In this document: one piece after another, positions 10,397 to 19,303 of the stretch
Layout of the letters: every line of letters begins with the position of its first letter
Numbering within the stretch: position 1 is the stretch's first letter
Assembly: GCA_013911715.1 (NCBI GenBank)
Contig: JACEST010000002.1
Location: forward strand, 1 to 51,938
Direction of reading: 5' to 3'
Source: Sphingopyxis sp.
GTDB taxonomy: Bacteria > Pseudomonadota > Alphaproteobacteria > Sphingomonadales > Sphingomonadaceae
Length of the DNA stretch: 51,938 nt
Notes under the pieces: model-generated
Told to the model about the DNA's origin: nothing
Databases searched by the model: none
What the model saw: only the letters and a program-made list of their open reading frames with translations
Program-made: the position numbers and the translations under genes

Positions 10397-10825
10397 ATGC
10401 CTGACCCCAAAGCGATGCCGCTCCTTGGCCTGGTGCTTGTCACCCACGGACGGCTGGCCGAGGAATTTGTGACCGCGATGGAGCATGTCGTCGGGGCGCA
10501 GCGCGCCATCGCGACCGTGTGCATCGGCCCGAACGACAATATGGAGGCGCGCCGCGCCGAAATTTCCGCCGCCATCACCAAAGTGGACGGCGGCCGCGGC
10601 GTCATCATCCTGACCGACCTGTTCGGCGGCACCCCGTCGAATCTCGCCATCAGCCTGATGGACAGCGGGCGGTTCGAGGTGATCGCGGGCATCAACCTGC
10701 CGATGCTGATTCGCCTGGAAAGCGCGCGCAAGACCATGTCGGTGCAGGATGCCGTGCGCGCTGCGCGCGAGGCGGGGCAGAAATATATTTCGGTTGCATC
10801 CGAACTGTTGGGGGCGACACCGTGA
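10397..10825 (+). CDS. PTS EIIA component, mannose/fructose family
   Basis: LLGLVLVTHGRLAEEFVTAMEHVVG...GVIILTDLFGGTPSNLAISLM. Confidence 0.93.
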   Translation: MPDPKAMPLLGLVLVTHGRLAEEFVTAMEHVVGAQRAIATVCIGPNDNMEARRAEISAAITKVDGGRGVIILTDLFGGTPSNLAISLMDSGRFEVIAGINLPMLIRLESARKTMSVQDAVRAAREAGQKYISVASELLGATP

Positions 10826-11100
10826 CCGAGCTGTCGGAAACCGTCGAAATCACCAACCAGCGCGGGTTGCATGCGCGCGCCAGCGCAAAGTTCGTCACCT
10901 TTGTCAGCCGCCTGCCCGAAGGCGTGGCGGTCGAGGTGGAAAAGGCCGGGTCGCGCGTCAACGGCACGTCGATCATGGGGTTGATGATGCTGGGCGCGGC
11001 CAAAGGCGACAGCATCACCATCCATACCAGCGGTGAGGGGGCCGAGGTGGCGCTGACCAAATTGGTCGGGCTGGTCAAGGACAGCTTTGGCGAGGATTAG
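10822..11100 (+). CDS. ptsH: Phosphocarrier protein HPr (GTG start)
   Basis: VTELSETVEITNQRGLHARASAKFVTFVSRL...NGTSIMGLMMLGAAKG has the His15 and Ser46 motifs. Confidence 0.95.
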   Translation: MTELSETVEITNQRGLHARASAKFVTFVSRLPEGVAVEVEKAGSRVNGTSIMGLMMLGAAKGDSITIHTSGEGAEVALTKLVGLVKDSFGED

Positions 11101-11364
11101 GGTCCAGACCCACAACCAGCACGGTCGAGGCGTCAAAATGGCAAAGACATCGGAGGGAAATGCACGCAGTCAGGCAGTTATTCTGCCTGCAAGGGCATTT
11201 CGCTTCGAGGTCGAAGCCATTTTGACGTCCTGCGGATTTGACCAAATTTGCTCATCGCTGCGTTGGCAAGCTTGGCAATATCGACATATTCCCGGCGCTT
11301 GCCGCCTTGAGCTGAGCAAATTTGCTTCAAACCTCGGCCGCGCTGGCTGTGGGTCTGGACCCTA
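11098..11364. mobile_element. MITE-like non-coding element
   Basis: Terminal inverted repeats TAGGGTCCAGACCCACAACCAGCACGGTCGAGG (11098-11130) and its reverse complement at 11332-11364 match at 30 of 33 positions. Several nested internal inverted repeats are present and the element ends in TA. Confidence 0.75.
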
Positions 11365-11370
11365 AGCGCG

Positions 11371-12186
11371 ATGGCTAACCCCGGCCGCCGCAGCCACATC
11401 GACAGTTTGAGCAATCCGCTGGTCAAGCGGCTGCGGCTGCTGCGCGAAAAGCGCCATCGCCGCGCCGAGGGGTTGTTCCTCGCCGAAGGATTGCGCATCG
11501 CCACCGAAGCGCGCGAGGCGGGGGTGCTGCCACGCTGGCTGTTCCTGACGGCACCCAGCGAGGCGCATCCGCTCGCTGCCGTTCTGGCCACCGACACGCT
11601 GGCGGCGGGCGGCGAGGTGGTGACGACCAGCGAGGCCGTGCTCGCCAAATTGTCGGGCAAGGACAATCCGCAGACCGTGGTCGGCATTTATAACGAACCG
11701 CGCCCCGCGCTGGCCGACATCGACCGCAGCACCGCGCCCATCTGGCTGGTGGCCGAACGGCTGCGCGACCCCGGCAATCTGGGGACGATGCTGCGCACTG
11801 GCGACGCGGTTGGCGCAGGCGGGCTGATCCTGATCGACGAGTGCACCGACCCCTATGGCGTCGAAGCGGTGCGCGCGAGCATGGGGGCGATTTTCACCCA
11901 GGCGCTGGTACAGACGGGATGGGATGAATTTCTGTCCTGGCTGCGCAGTGGGCCGGGCCAGTTGGTGGCGACGCATCTCGAGGCGGCCCAGGATTATCAG
12001 GCGGTGCGTTACACCGCGCCGACGTTTATCCTCGTCGGCAATGAATCGCAGGGGCTGCCCGCCGTCTATGCCGCCGCTGCCGATGTCCGCGTCAAAATGC
12101 CGATGCTGGGCAAGGCCGACAGCCTGAACGCCGCGATTGCGGCGGCGGTGATGGCCTATGAGGTGCTCAACCAGCGGCGGGGATAA
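11371..12186 (+). CDS. TrmH/SpoU family RNA methyltransferase
   Basis: HIDSLSNPLVKRLRLLREKRHRRAEGLFLAEGLRI...DPGNLGTMLRTGDAVGA...VGNESQGLP. Confidence 0.93.
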   Translation: MANPGRRSHIDSLSNPLVKRLRLLREKRHRRAEGLFLAEGLRIATEAREAGVLPRWLFLTAPSEAHPLAAVLATDTLAAGGEVVTTSEAVLAKLSGKDNPQTVVGIYNEPRPALADIDRSTAPIWLVAERLRDPGNLGTMLRTGDAVGAGGLILIDECTDPYGVEAVRASMGAIFTQALVQTGWDEFLSWLRSGPGQLVATHLEAAQDYQAVRYTAPTFILVGNESQGLPAVYAAAADVRVKMPMLGKADSLNAAIAAAVMAYEVLNQRRG

Positions 12187-12203
12187 TCCACTGATACCAC
12201 ATC

Positions 12204-12287
12204 CCGATCGTGTCGAGCGAAGTCGAGACATCCCCCGGCAGTGCGCCATGCCGACGGGCCCCTCGACTTCGCTCGAGGCGAACGGGA
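12204..12287. repeat. Palindromic intergenic repeat (TCGAGCGAAGTCGAGA family), copy 1
   Basis: cgtgtcgagcgaagtcgagaca ... cctcgacttcgctcgaggcgaacggg. Related units at 24086 and 38816. Confidence 0.75.
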
Positions 12288-12342
12288 AGAAAAAGGCTCT
12301 AGGTGTTTGGTCCCGGCATTTGACGGTGCGGGTTTGATGTGA

Positions 12343-12543
12343 AGCGATCATGGGGTCAATTATGTCGAACATAAAATCAGCGACAATCCGGACCTGTTCG
12401 ATGTCATGCTCGAACGCGCCGATGGCCGCCACACGGTGCCGCAAATCTTCATCGGTGGGGTCGGGATTGGCGATTCCGACAAATTGGCCATGCTCGACGC
12501 GCAAGGCCGGCTGAAGTCCATGCTGGAAGGGTGCCCAGGTTAG
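12343..12543 (+). pseudogene. 5'-truncated glutaredoxin (GrxC-like) remnant
   Basis: Frame ending at TAG 12541-12543 reads SDHGVNYVEHKISDNPDLFDVMLERADGRHTVPQIFIGGVGIGDSDKLAMLDAQGRLKSMLEGCPG*. It is preceded by in-frame TGA and has no start codon and no CPYC half. Confidence 0.8.
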
Positions 12544-12562
12544 CCGGTGCGGAGAAAAAATA

Positions 12563-12639
12563 TGGCGCACCCGGCAGGATTCGAACCTGCAACCGGCCGC
12601 TTAGAAGGCGGCAACTCTATCCAGTTGAGCTACGGGTGC
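12563..12639 (-). tRNA. tRNA-Arg (TCT), CCA encoded
   Basis: Minus strand GCACCCGTAGCTCAACTGGATAGAGTTGCCGCCTTCTAAGCGGCCGGTTGCAGGTTCGAATCCTGCCGGGTGCGCCA forms a cloverleaf with anticodon loop CTTCTAA. Confidence 0.96.
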
Positions 12640-12699
12640 TCCCGCGCGGTGCCATAGCCCTGTTTGCGCGCGCGCAAAAGCCGGTTAAACGCTTGCGGC

Positions 12700-13437
12700 A
12701 TGATCTCTCCCGACACTCCCCGCCGCACCAGCGCCGCCGCCGTCCAGCATTTCCGCTATTATGACCTCGTCATGGCGGCGTTCGTCGCCATCCTGCTGCT
12801 CTCCAACATCATCGGCGCGGCCAAGCGGTCGGTGGTTGATCTGCCGCTGATCGGCGAATGGCCGTTCGGCGCGGGCGTGTTGTTTTTCCCGATCAGCTAC
12901 ATCATCGGCGACATGCTGACCGAGGTTTATGGTTACGCCCGCGCGCGGCGGGTGATCTGGACCGGCTTTGCTGCGCTGGCGTTCATGGCGTTCATGGCGT
13001 GGGTGGTGGTCAGCCTGCCGCCCGCGCCGGGATGGAACGATCAGGCCGCCTATGAAGCCGTGTTCGGCAACAGCTGGCGCATCGTGCTGGCCTCGATGCT
13101 CGCCTTTTGGGCAGGCGAATTTGCCAACAGCCTGGTGCTCGCGAAACTCAAACTTAGGGACAATGGCCGCCGCATGGGCCTGCGCTTTGTTGCAAGCACC
13201 ATCGTTGGCCAGGGCCTCGACAGCCTGATCTTCTACCCCATTGCCTTTTACGGCCTCGATGGCTGGCCGACCGAGGCGCTGTTCCAGACAGTGCTGTCGC
13301 AATGGGCGATCAAGACCGGATGGGAAATCCTGCTGCTGCCGGTCACCGTCGCGATCGTCACCTGGCTCAAACGGCGCGAAGGCGTCGATGTTTATGACGA
13401 CACCACCGACTTCTCGCCCTTCCATGTAAAGGCGTGA
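12700..13437 (+). CDS. Queuosine precursor transporter (YhhQ family)
   Basis: FRYYDLVMAAFVAILLLSNIIGAAKRS...FPISYIIGDMLTEVYGYARARRVIWTGF. Confidence 0.92.
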   Translation: MISPDTPRRTSAAAVQHFRYYDLVMAAFVAILLLSNIIGAAKRSVVDLPLIGEWPFGAGVLFFPISYIIGDMLTEVYGYARARRVIWTGFAALAFMAFMAWVVVSLPPAPGWNDQAAYEAVFGNSWRIVLASMLAFWAGEFANSLVLAKLKLRDNGRRMGLRFVASTIVGQGLDSLIFYPIAFYGLDGWPTEALFQTVLSQWAIKTGWEILLLPVTVAIVTWLKRREGVDVYDDTTDFSPFHVKA

Positions 13438-13823
13438 CACCCATGGACATGGTGCAATTGTCTGCCGATTTTCAGGCGGTGAAACTGGTGCTGGTCGAGG
13501 GGAGCGGGCTCGCCAAGGACGCGCTGCATGTCCATTTCGGACTGGCGGTGTTCGTCGCGGCGCGGCTCTTGTGGCGCTGGCGCTATGGCTGGGCGGTGGC
13601 GTGGCTCGCGGCACTTTGCGTGGCGCTGGGCGGCGAATGGCTTGATCTGCGCGGCGAGGCGCTGATAGGCGCGCTCCAGCCCGACAGCGCGCATTGGCAC
13701 GATGTATGGAACACAATGTTCTGGCCGACGGTGTTGGCGCTGCTCGGACGCTGGCTGCAACCCACGCCCACTTCGCCGCGCGAAGCCTCAGCCGACGAGC
13801 GCACCGACGGCGGCGGCGAATAA
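13434..13823 (+). CDS. Hypothetical membrane protein
   Basis: [50 protein letters not shown].... Follows the transporter with a start/stop overlap. Confidence 0.65.
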   Translation: MTPMDMVQLSADFQAVKLVLVEGSGLAKDALHVHFGLAVFVAARLLWRWRYGWAVAWLAALCVALGGEWLDLRGEALIGALQPDSAHWHDVWNTMFWPTVLALLGRWLQPTPTSPREASADERTDGGGE

Positions 13824-14456
13824 CCGCGCACCGTCCTGATTGCCGTGCGCCGGCTCGCACGCGCGTTCGGGGTGCGGCATCATGCCCAGCACATTGCCGC
13901 CATCATTCAGCACCCCGGCGATATCGCGCGCCGACCCGTTGACCGGCTCGCTGTAACGAAAGGCCACGCGCCCTTCGCCCTCAAGCCGGTCGAGCGTGGC
14001 GCTGTCTGCAAAATAATTGCCATCATGGTGCGCGACCGGAAAGCGCACCGCCTCGCCCGCGGCATAGCCGCTGGTGAACAGCGACTGGTTGTTCGCGACC
14101 GTCAGACCGACGCTGCGGCACACAAAATTGAGCCCCGCGTTGCGCATCAGCGCACCGGGCAGCAACCCCGCCTCGGTCAGCACCTGGAACCCGTTGCACA
14201 CGCCCAGCACGGGCACACCGCGTGCCGCCGCCGCGCGTACCGCGTCCATCACCGGCGAACGCGCTGCCATCGCCCCCGAGCGCAGATAATCGCCATAGGA
14301 AAAGCCGCCAGGCAGCGCGATGAAGTCGGTCTTTGGCGGCAGTTCGCTGTTGCGATGCCACACCATCGCCGGCGCCGTGCCAGTCGCCTGCTCCAATGCC
14401 ACCGCCATATCGCGGTCGCAGTTCGATCCCGGAAAGACGATGACGGCGGTCTTCAC
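13788..14456 (-). CDS. purQ: Phosphoribosylformylglycinamidine synthase, glutaminase subunit
   Basis: [26 protein letters not shown]...[24 protein letters not shown]. Confidence 0.97.
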   Translation of the reverse strand: MKTAVIVFPGSNCDRDMAVALEQATGTAPAMVWHRNSELPPKTDFIALPGGFSYGDYLRSGAMAARSPVMDAVRAAAARGVPVLGVCNGFQVLTEAGLLPGALMRNAGLNFVCRSVGLTVANNQSLFTSGYAAGEAVRFPVAHHDGNYFADSATLDRLEGEGRVAFRYSEPVNGSARDIAGVLNDGGNVLGMMPHPERACEPAHGNQDGARLFAAAVGALVG

Positions 14457-14683
14457 GGCCGCACGATCCGGTAATTTTCAATGACGGTGTTGGCGAGCAG
14501 CTTGGCGCACATTGCGTCGAGTGCGGTATCGGTGGTGCCGTCGGCGACGTCGAGTTCGATGAACCGCCCCGCGCGCACATCATTGACCCCGGCAAAGCCC
14601 AGGCCTTCGAGCGCATGGTGGATGGCGCGTCCCTGCGGGTCGAGCACCCCGGGCTTCAGCGTGACATAGACATGGATTTTCAT
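14453..14683 (-). CDS. purS: Phosphoribosylformylglycinamidine synthase subunit PurS
   Basis: [46 protein letters not shown]. Coupled to purQ. Confidence 0.97.
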   Translation of the reverse strand: MKIHVYVTLKPGVLDPQGRAIHHALEGLGFAGVNDVRAGRFIELDVADGTTDTALDAMCAKLLANTVIENYRIVRP

Positions 14684-14754
14684 GGGACACTGGTCCTGCT
14701 GGCGCGGCGAAGATGGCGCGGCCTATGCCTTTGATTGGCGCGCGGGGCAAGCCA

Positions 14755-15657
14755 TCAGCGGCGGCAGGTGGGGGGCCCTATGGCTTCTTCCACCGCGCGC
14801 GCGCGGTCGGTCGCGACCACGACAACGCCGGCCCGTTCCAGCGCGGCAAATTCGCTGGCATCGCCATCATCAAGCCAAATGTCATCCAGCCGCTCGCCCG
14901 GGCGGCCCAGCGTGCCGAACAACGGCTCGATGCCCGCAGCGCGCAGTGCGGCAAACAGGTCGGCGTCAGGCACGCGGGTTCCCGTCCACGCAAGCAAGCG
15001 GTCGCGGCGCATGCCGCCCGCAATCAGCCGCTCGGCCGCAGCGGGTGAATTAACCCCCGCCGACACCATCAATTCCGGGGCCAGCCGCGCGACGGCGAGC
15101 GCATCTTCGTCGCGATAGGTGATGATGATCGCGTGCTGCTCGGCCGCCGCCGCGCGCACCGCCGCCACGACCGCGGCGAAATCGACGCCGCGCTTGATGT
15201 CGAGCTGCACCACGCCGCCCTGCGCCTTGACGAGCAGCAGTGCCTGTTCGAGCCTGGGAATGCGCGCCTCGGTCGCCATGCCGCTGTTGTCGCGCAGGTT
15301 GAGCTGCGCCAGCGCGGCCCAATCCTGTTCGCGCGCAAGGCCCGTGCCGGTCGTCGTCCGATCGAGCCGGTCGTCGTGGAGCAGGAACAGCACGCCATCC
15401 TTGCTGACCTGAACATCAATCTCCAGCAGCGCATTGCCGTTGCGCAGCAGCGTGGCCGCCATTGTTGTCAACGCATTTTCGGGCAGGCCCGGCGCGGGAC
15501 CAGCGCGGTGCGCGCCGACGACGGCCTCGCCGCGATCACGCAAGCAATCGAACCATAGGGCCAGATCGCCGCCTTGTTGCTCGGCCCCTGGCGGTGGCGT
15601 TGACGTGCATGCCGTCAGCAGCAGCGCCGCGGCCGCCGCTGACGCCGCCCGGATCAT
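14755..15657 (-). CDS. Glycerophosphodiester phosphodiesterase family lipoprotein
   Basis: Lipobox LLTAC; GAHRAGPAPGLPENALTTMAATLLRNGNALLEIDVQVSKDGVLFLLHDDRLDRTTTGTG. Confidence 0.88.
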   Translation of the reverse strand: MIRAASAAAAALLLTACTSTPPPGAEQQGGDLALWFDCLRDRGEAVVGAHRAGPAPGLPENALTTMAATLLRNGNALLEIDVQVSKDGVLFLLHDDRLDRTTTGTGLAREQDWAALAQLNLRDNSGMATEARIPRLEQALLLVKAQGGVVQLDIKRGVDFAAVVAAVRAAAAEQHAIIITYRDEDALAVARLAPELMVSAGVNSPAAAERLIAGGMRRDRLLAWTGTRVPDADLFAALRAAGIEPLFGTLGRPGERLDDIWLDDGDASEFAALERAGVVVVATDRARAVEEAIGPPTCRR

Positions 15658-18542
15658 TTGGGGGCTTTGTCGCTGACCGCGCGTACGATCAACAGCCGTT
15701 CATCGGTCAGATATTTGCGCGCTGCTGCCTGCAAATCTGCCGCTCTGATCTTCTCGACCATAGGAATGCCCTGGCGGTCGCGGTCCAGCCGTTCGGGACG
15801 GCTGGCGGCAAAACCGACGCTGTTCAGCCAATAGCTGTTCTCGCGCCGCGCCTTGATCATATTTTCCAGCAGCGGCTTGCGCGCCCGGTCGATCAGGTCG
15901 GCGCTCGGCGGAGCAGCGGCCAGATCGGCTGCCACCTTGCGGATTGCCGCTTCGGTCGCCGCCACATCGGCAATATCGACGTTCGCGCCGGCAAAAATAT
16001 GCCCGAAACCGGGGTAAAGCGTCGACAAATCGGTCCTGACATCCGCCCCATAGGTCTTGCCAAGGCGCTCACGCAGTTCATCGGTCAGGGCGATTTGCAA
16101 GACGCGCGCCAGCAAATCGATGTGCAGCGCCTCGGTTAAGTCGCTATCGTCCCGCGCATCCCAATAGAGCCGCACTTCGGCCTGATCCGCCGGCCCCTTG
16201 TGGATCAGCGTGCGCGGCGCGCGGTTGGACGCAAAAGCGCGTTGGCGCGCGTCCGCCCATGCGGCAAAGCTGGCATTGCGCTCGGGCAGCGCCCCAAAGG
16301 TCGAAGCAATGGCAGCAATGGCGGCGTCTTCCTGAATGTCGCCGACAATGCCGATTTCAATCGCCCCGCGCGCCAGCATATCGGCACTTGCGGTGCGGAC
16401 GCCATCCCAATCGAGCGTCAACAGCTTTTCCAGCGGCGGCGTCGCCACGCGCGGATCGTCATTGGCCAAAATGCCGGGCACATCGCGCGCCAGCACCGCC
16501 GACGGGGTCGCATCATTGGCAGCATATTGCTGGGGCAGGACGCGTCGGACCAACGCCAGACCATCGGCGCGCCAGCCCGGTTGCGTCAGGAAAGCGGCAA
16601 ACAGCTGCGCCTGCAATGGCAAATCCTTGGGCGTGGTCGTGGCCGACCCGCCAAAGCCGAAATCGGTGCTGCCCCAAGCCGCCGATACTGAGCGGCCAGC
16701 AAGAATGGATTGCAAATCGGAAAAGCTGTGCGCGCCAAGTCCGCCGACGACGAGCGCCGCACCAAGCGCGACGCGCGTCGGATCTTCGCGCGTTGCCAGC
16801 GCATTGCCGCCATCGACACGTACCGTGATGGCGACGCGGTCGGCCTGAAAATCGGTCCGCTTGATGTTCAGCATCACATTGTTGGCAAAGCGCACCCGGC
16901 GAATATCCAGGTCGGCCACCCGTTCGTCGGCCACAACCCTGCCCGGTGCGCCGAAGTCGGTATAGGCAAAGGTCGCCGACGCCTGCGACGCCGGCGGAGC
17001 CACGGCCACCGCCGTCGCCTGACGCCATGCCGCCAGCACGGCATCGGCGCCGCCGTCAACCGGGGCCTTGGCCGTCACGCGCACCAGCGGTTCGCCATAA
17101 CCGGCATGGCGTTCGCGGAACGCAGCGCTGACCGAGGCGGCGGTCAGCGTCGGCGCAACTTCTGCAAACAGATCGCGCGCGACTTCGGGGCGCGAAAAAA
17201 CGGCGCGTCCGTCGCCGTCAACCATGGCGAGCAAGCCGCCAGCCAGCCCCCCTCTGCGCCTGGTGCTGACCCCGGTCACCGCATTTTCCAGCGCCGTGCG
17301 CCGGTTGGCGATCACTTCAGCCAGCTCGGCATCGGTAAAGCCATGCTGCAATGCACGCCGCCATTCGGCGTCGACCAGCGCCAGGGCAGCGCGCCATTCG
17401 CCCTGCTTTGCAGCGGCGGCGACACTGGCCTGATCAACCGTGTCCCACGCCCGTGTGGTGTTAAAGCTTGCGCCTTGAATCGGCGAATCTTCGGCCAGCG
17501 CCAGCTTTTCAAAGCGGCGGTTCAGGATGGCGGCACCCAGCGTTTCGGCGATGCTCTGCGTCCGCCGTGCGCGCGTATCAGCTTCAAAGGCCCATGGCCG
17601 TGTGGCCGTCAGCGACACGGTGTCGGCAATCGCCGGGTCGACATAGATGTCGGCGGCGGCGCGGCGTTTGGCATCGGGCTTGCCAATGTCGGGGTCGGGG
17701 CCATTAACGCCGCGCCCCTGCCAGTCGGCAAAGCGCGCCTTGATCTTGGCCTCCATCGCCGCGACGTCAAAATCGCCGACGATGACCAGGCTGGCCCGCT
17801 CGGGACGATAATAAGCGTCGTAAAAATCACGCAGTCGCTGCGCGGGAGCGCCGCGGAGGACCTCCTCCGTACCGACGGGCAGACGATCCTTCAGCGTCAT
17901 ATTGGGGAAGTAAAAGCCGAGCGACGCGATGGCATTGCGCAGCTGAAATGTATCACGCACGCGCCGTTCGGACAGGATCACGCCGCGCTCGCGGTCAACC
18001 GCCGCCGGATTTATCGTCAGCTCGCTCGCCGTCTCGCGCATCAGCATCAGGCCAGTATCGACCAGATCGTCGCTGGCATTGGGCAAGTCGAGCAAATAGG
18101 TGGTCGTATCAAAGCCGGTCGAGGCGTTGGTATCCGCGCCGAACGCCAGGCCCTTGCGCTCGAGCAGTTTCACCATCTCGCCTTCGGGCACATTGGTGGA
18201 ACCGTTAAACGCCATATGCTCCAGAAAATGGGCCAGCCCGCGCTGGTCCTCGGCCTCGGCCAGGCTGCCGACATCAAAGTGAAAACGGATCAGCACGCTG
18301 TCCTTGGGCGTCGCGTTCGCCATCAGCGCATATTTCATGCCGTTGGACAGCACGCCTAGCCTGACCGCAGGGTCGAGCGGAATGTCGCTCTGGCTGAGGC
18401 CCCATGCCTTGGCGGCGGCATCCTGTGGATTGACCAGCGCGGGCGCAGTAAGGGCGGGCTGGGCCTGCTGCGCAACCGCTGCAGTGCAGCCGGAGAGGAG
18501 CAGGGTGAGGGCGGCAACGACCGCAGCGCGTGATTTGAGCAT
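15654..18542 (-). CDS. M16 family zinc metallopeptidase (lipoprotein)
   Basis: MLKSRAAVVAALTLLLSGC signal; RGLAHFLEHMAFNGSTNVPEGEMVKLLERKGLAFGADTNASTGFDTT has the HxxEH motif. Two M16 repeats. Confidence 0.93.
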   Translation of the reverse strand: MLKSRAAVVAALTLLLSGCTAAVAQQAQPALTAPALVNPQDAAAKAWGLSQSDIPLDPAVRLGVLSNGMKYALMANATPKDSVLIRFHFDVGSLAEAEDQRGLAHFLEHMAFNGSTNVPEGEMVKLLERKGLAFGADTNASTGFDTTTYLLDLPNASDDLVDTGLMLMRETASELTINPAAVDRERGVILSERRVRDTFQLRNAIASLGFYFPNMTLKDRLPVGTEEVLRGAPAQRLRDFYDAYYRPERASLVIVGDFDVAAMEAKIKARFADWQGRGVNGPDPDIGKPDAKRRAAADIYVDPAIADTVSLTATRPWAFEADTRARRTQSIAETLGAAILNRRFEKLALAEDSPIQGASFNTTRAWDTVDQASVAAAAKQGEWRAALALVDAEWRRALQHGFTDAELAEVIANRRTALENAVTGVSTRRRGGLAGGLLAMVDGDGRAVFSRPEVARDLFAEVAPTLTAASVSAAFRERHAGYGEPLVRVTAKAPVDGGADAVLAAWRQATAVAVAPPASQASATFAYTDFGAPGRVVADERVADLDIRRVRFANNVMLNIKRTDFQADRVAITVRVDGGNALATREDPTRVALGAALVVGGLGAHSFSDLQSILAGRSVSAAWGSTDFGFGGSATTTPKDLPLQAQLFAAFLTQPGWRADGLALVRRVLPQQYAANDATPSAVLARDVPGILANDDPRVATPPLEKLLTLDWDGVRTASADMLARGAIEIGIVGDIQEDAAIAAIASTFGALPERNASFAAWADARQRAFASNRAPRTLIHKGPADQAEVRLYWDARDDSDLTEALHIDLLARVLQIALTDELRERLGKTYGADVRTDLSTLYPGFGHIFAGANVDIADVAATEAAIRKVAADLAAAPPSADLIDRARKPLLENMIKARRENSYWLNSVGFAASRPERLDRDRQGIPMVEKIRAADLQAAARKYLTDERLLIVRAVSDKAPK

Positions 18543-18661
18543 CGGGCCTAAGTGACGGGCGAAGCGGGTCACGTCAAGTGGACTTTGATGTTATCGCCGA
18601 ACAAAAATTTAAACTTTTCCTCCTATTGCTGAGGTCGATGGTCGGTTTGGGAGTGGCCCCG

Positions 18662-19198
18662 ATGCGTTTGCTGTTTTTGACACCATTGTTACTCGCGCTT
18701 GGCGCATGCGGCGGGATGGATAGCCTTAAGGAACTCGCCAAAACCGAGATCAGCGTCAACGCCCCGCGCGACGAGGTGTTCGACACAGCGTTCAATGTCG
18801 ACGAACTGGCCGAATCATTGTCGCTGGTCAGCAACACCGGCACCGACCAGCAATTTGAAATGATCGTCGACGAACAAACGCCGGGTTGGGAAGCGATGAA
18901 GCCCGACGCCGTGCCGTTCGCCAGGAAAATCAAGGTCACGATGACCTTGGAAGACCGGCGCGACGCCAAGCTGCGCTATTCGATCAACGATGGGGCGGTT
19001 AAAACCGGCGTGACCTGGCATTTTGAAGATGTGCCGGGCGGCGGCACCAAAGTGTCGTTCGACCTGATGCCGCTCGAGGGCGATCGTACCGAGGGGCTGA
19101 CCATCAACCGGCTCGAACTGCGCCAGCTGGCGCGCAAGTCGCTCGACAAGATCGAGCGCATGGCCAAGGATCGCGGGCCCGCAACGATCAACGGTTAA
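18662..19198 (+). CDS. SRPBCC-like lipoprotein
   Basis: MRLLFLTPLLLALGACGGMDS signal/lipobox; TEISVNAPRDEVFDTAFNVDELAESLSLV and GVTWHFEDVPGGGTKVSFDLMPLEG. Confidence 0.6.
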   Translation: MRLLFLTPLLLALGACGGMDSLKELAKTEISVNAPRDEVFDTAFNVDELAESLSLVSNTGTDQQFEMIVDEQTPGWEAMKPDAVPFARKIKVTMTLEDRRDAKLRYSINDGAVKTGVTWHFEDVPGGGTKVSFDLMPLEGDRTEGLTINRLELRQLARKSLDKIERMAKDRGPATING

Positions 19199-19303
19199 CC
19201 TCTTTCCGTTGCAAAAACGAACTGAGGGCGCTTGCAACTCGGCGCGCCATCCACCACTTTGGAAGTGAGTGGAATCGGCCGCGTCGAGAAGAGGAACAAA
19301 CCC

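Noticed and set aside
9027-11100. hprK-rapZ-EIIA-HPr cluster as an unusual incomplete PTS
   Set aside because: A regulatory PTS next to ChvGI and pckA is the well-known alphaproteobacterial arrangement.
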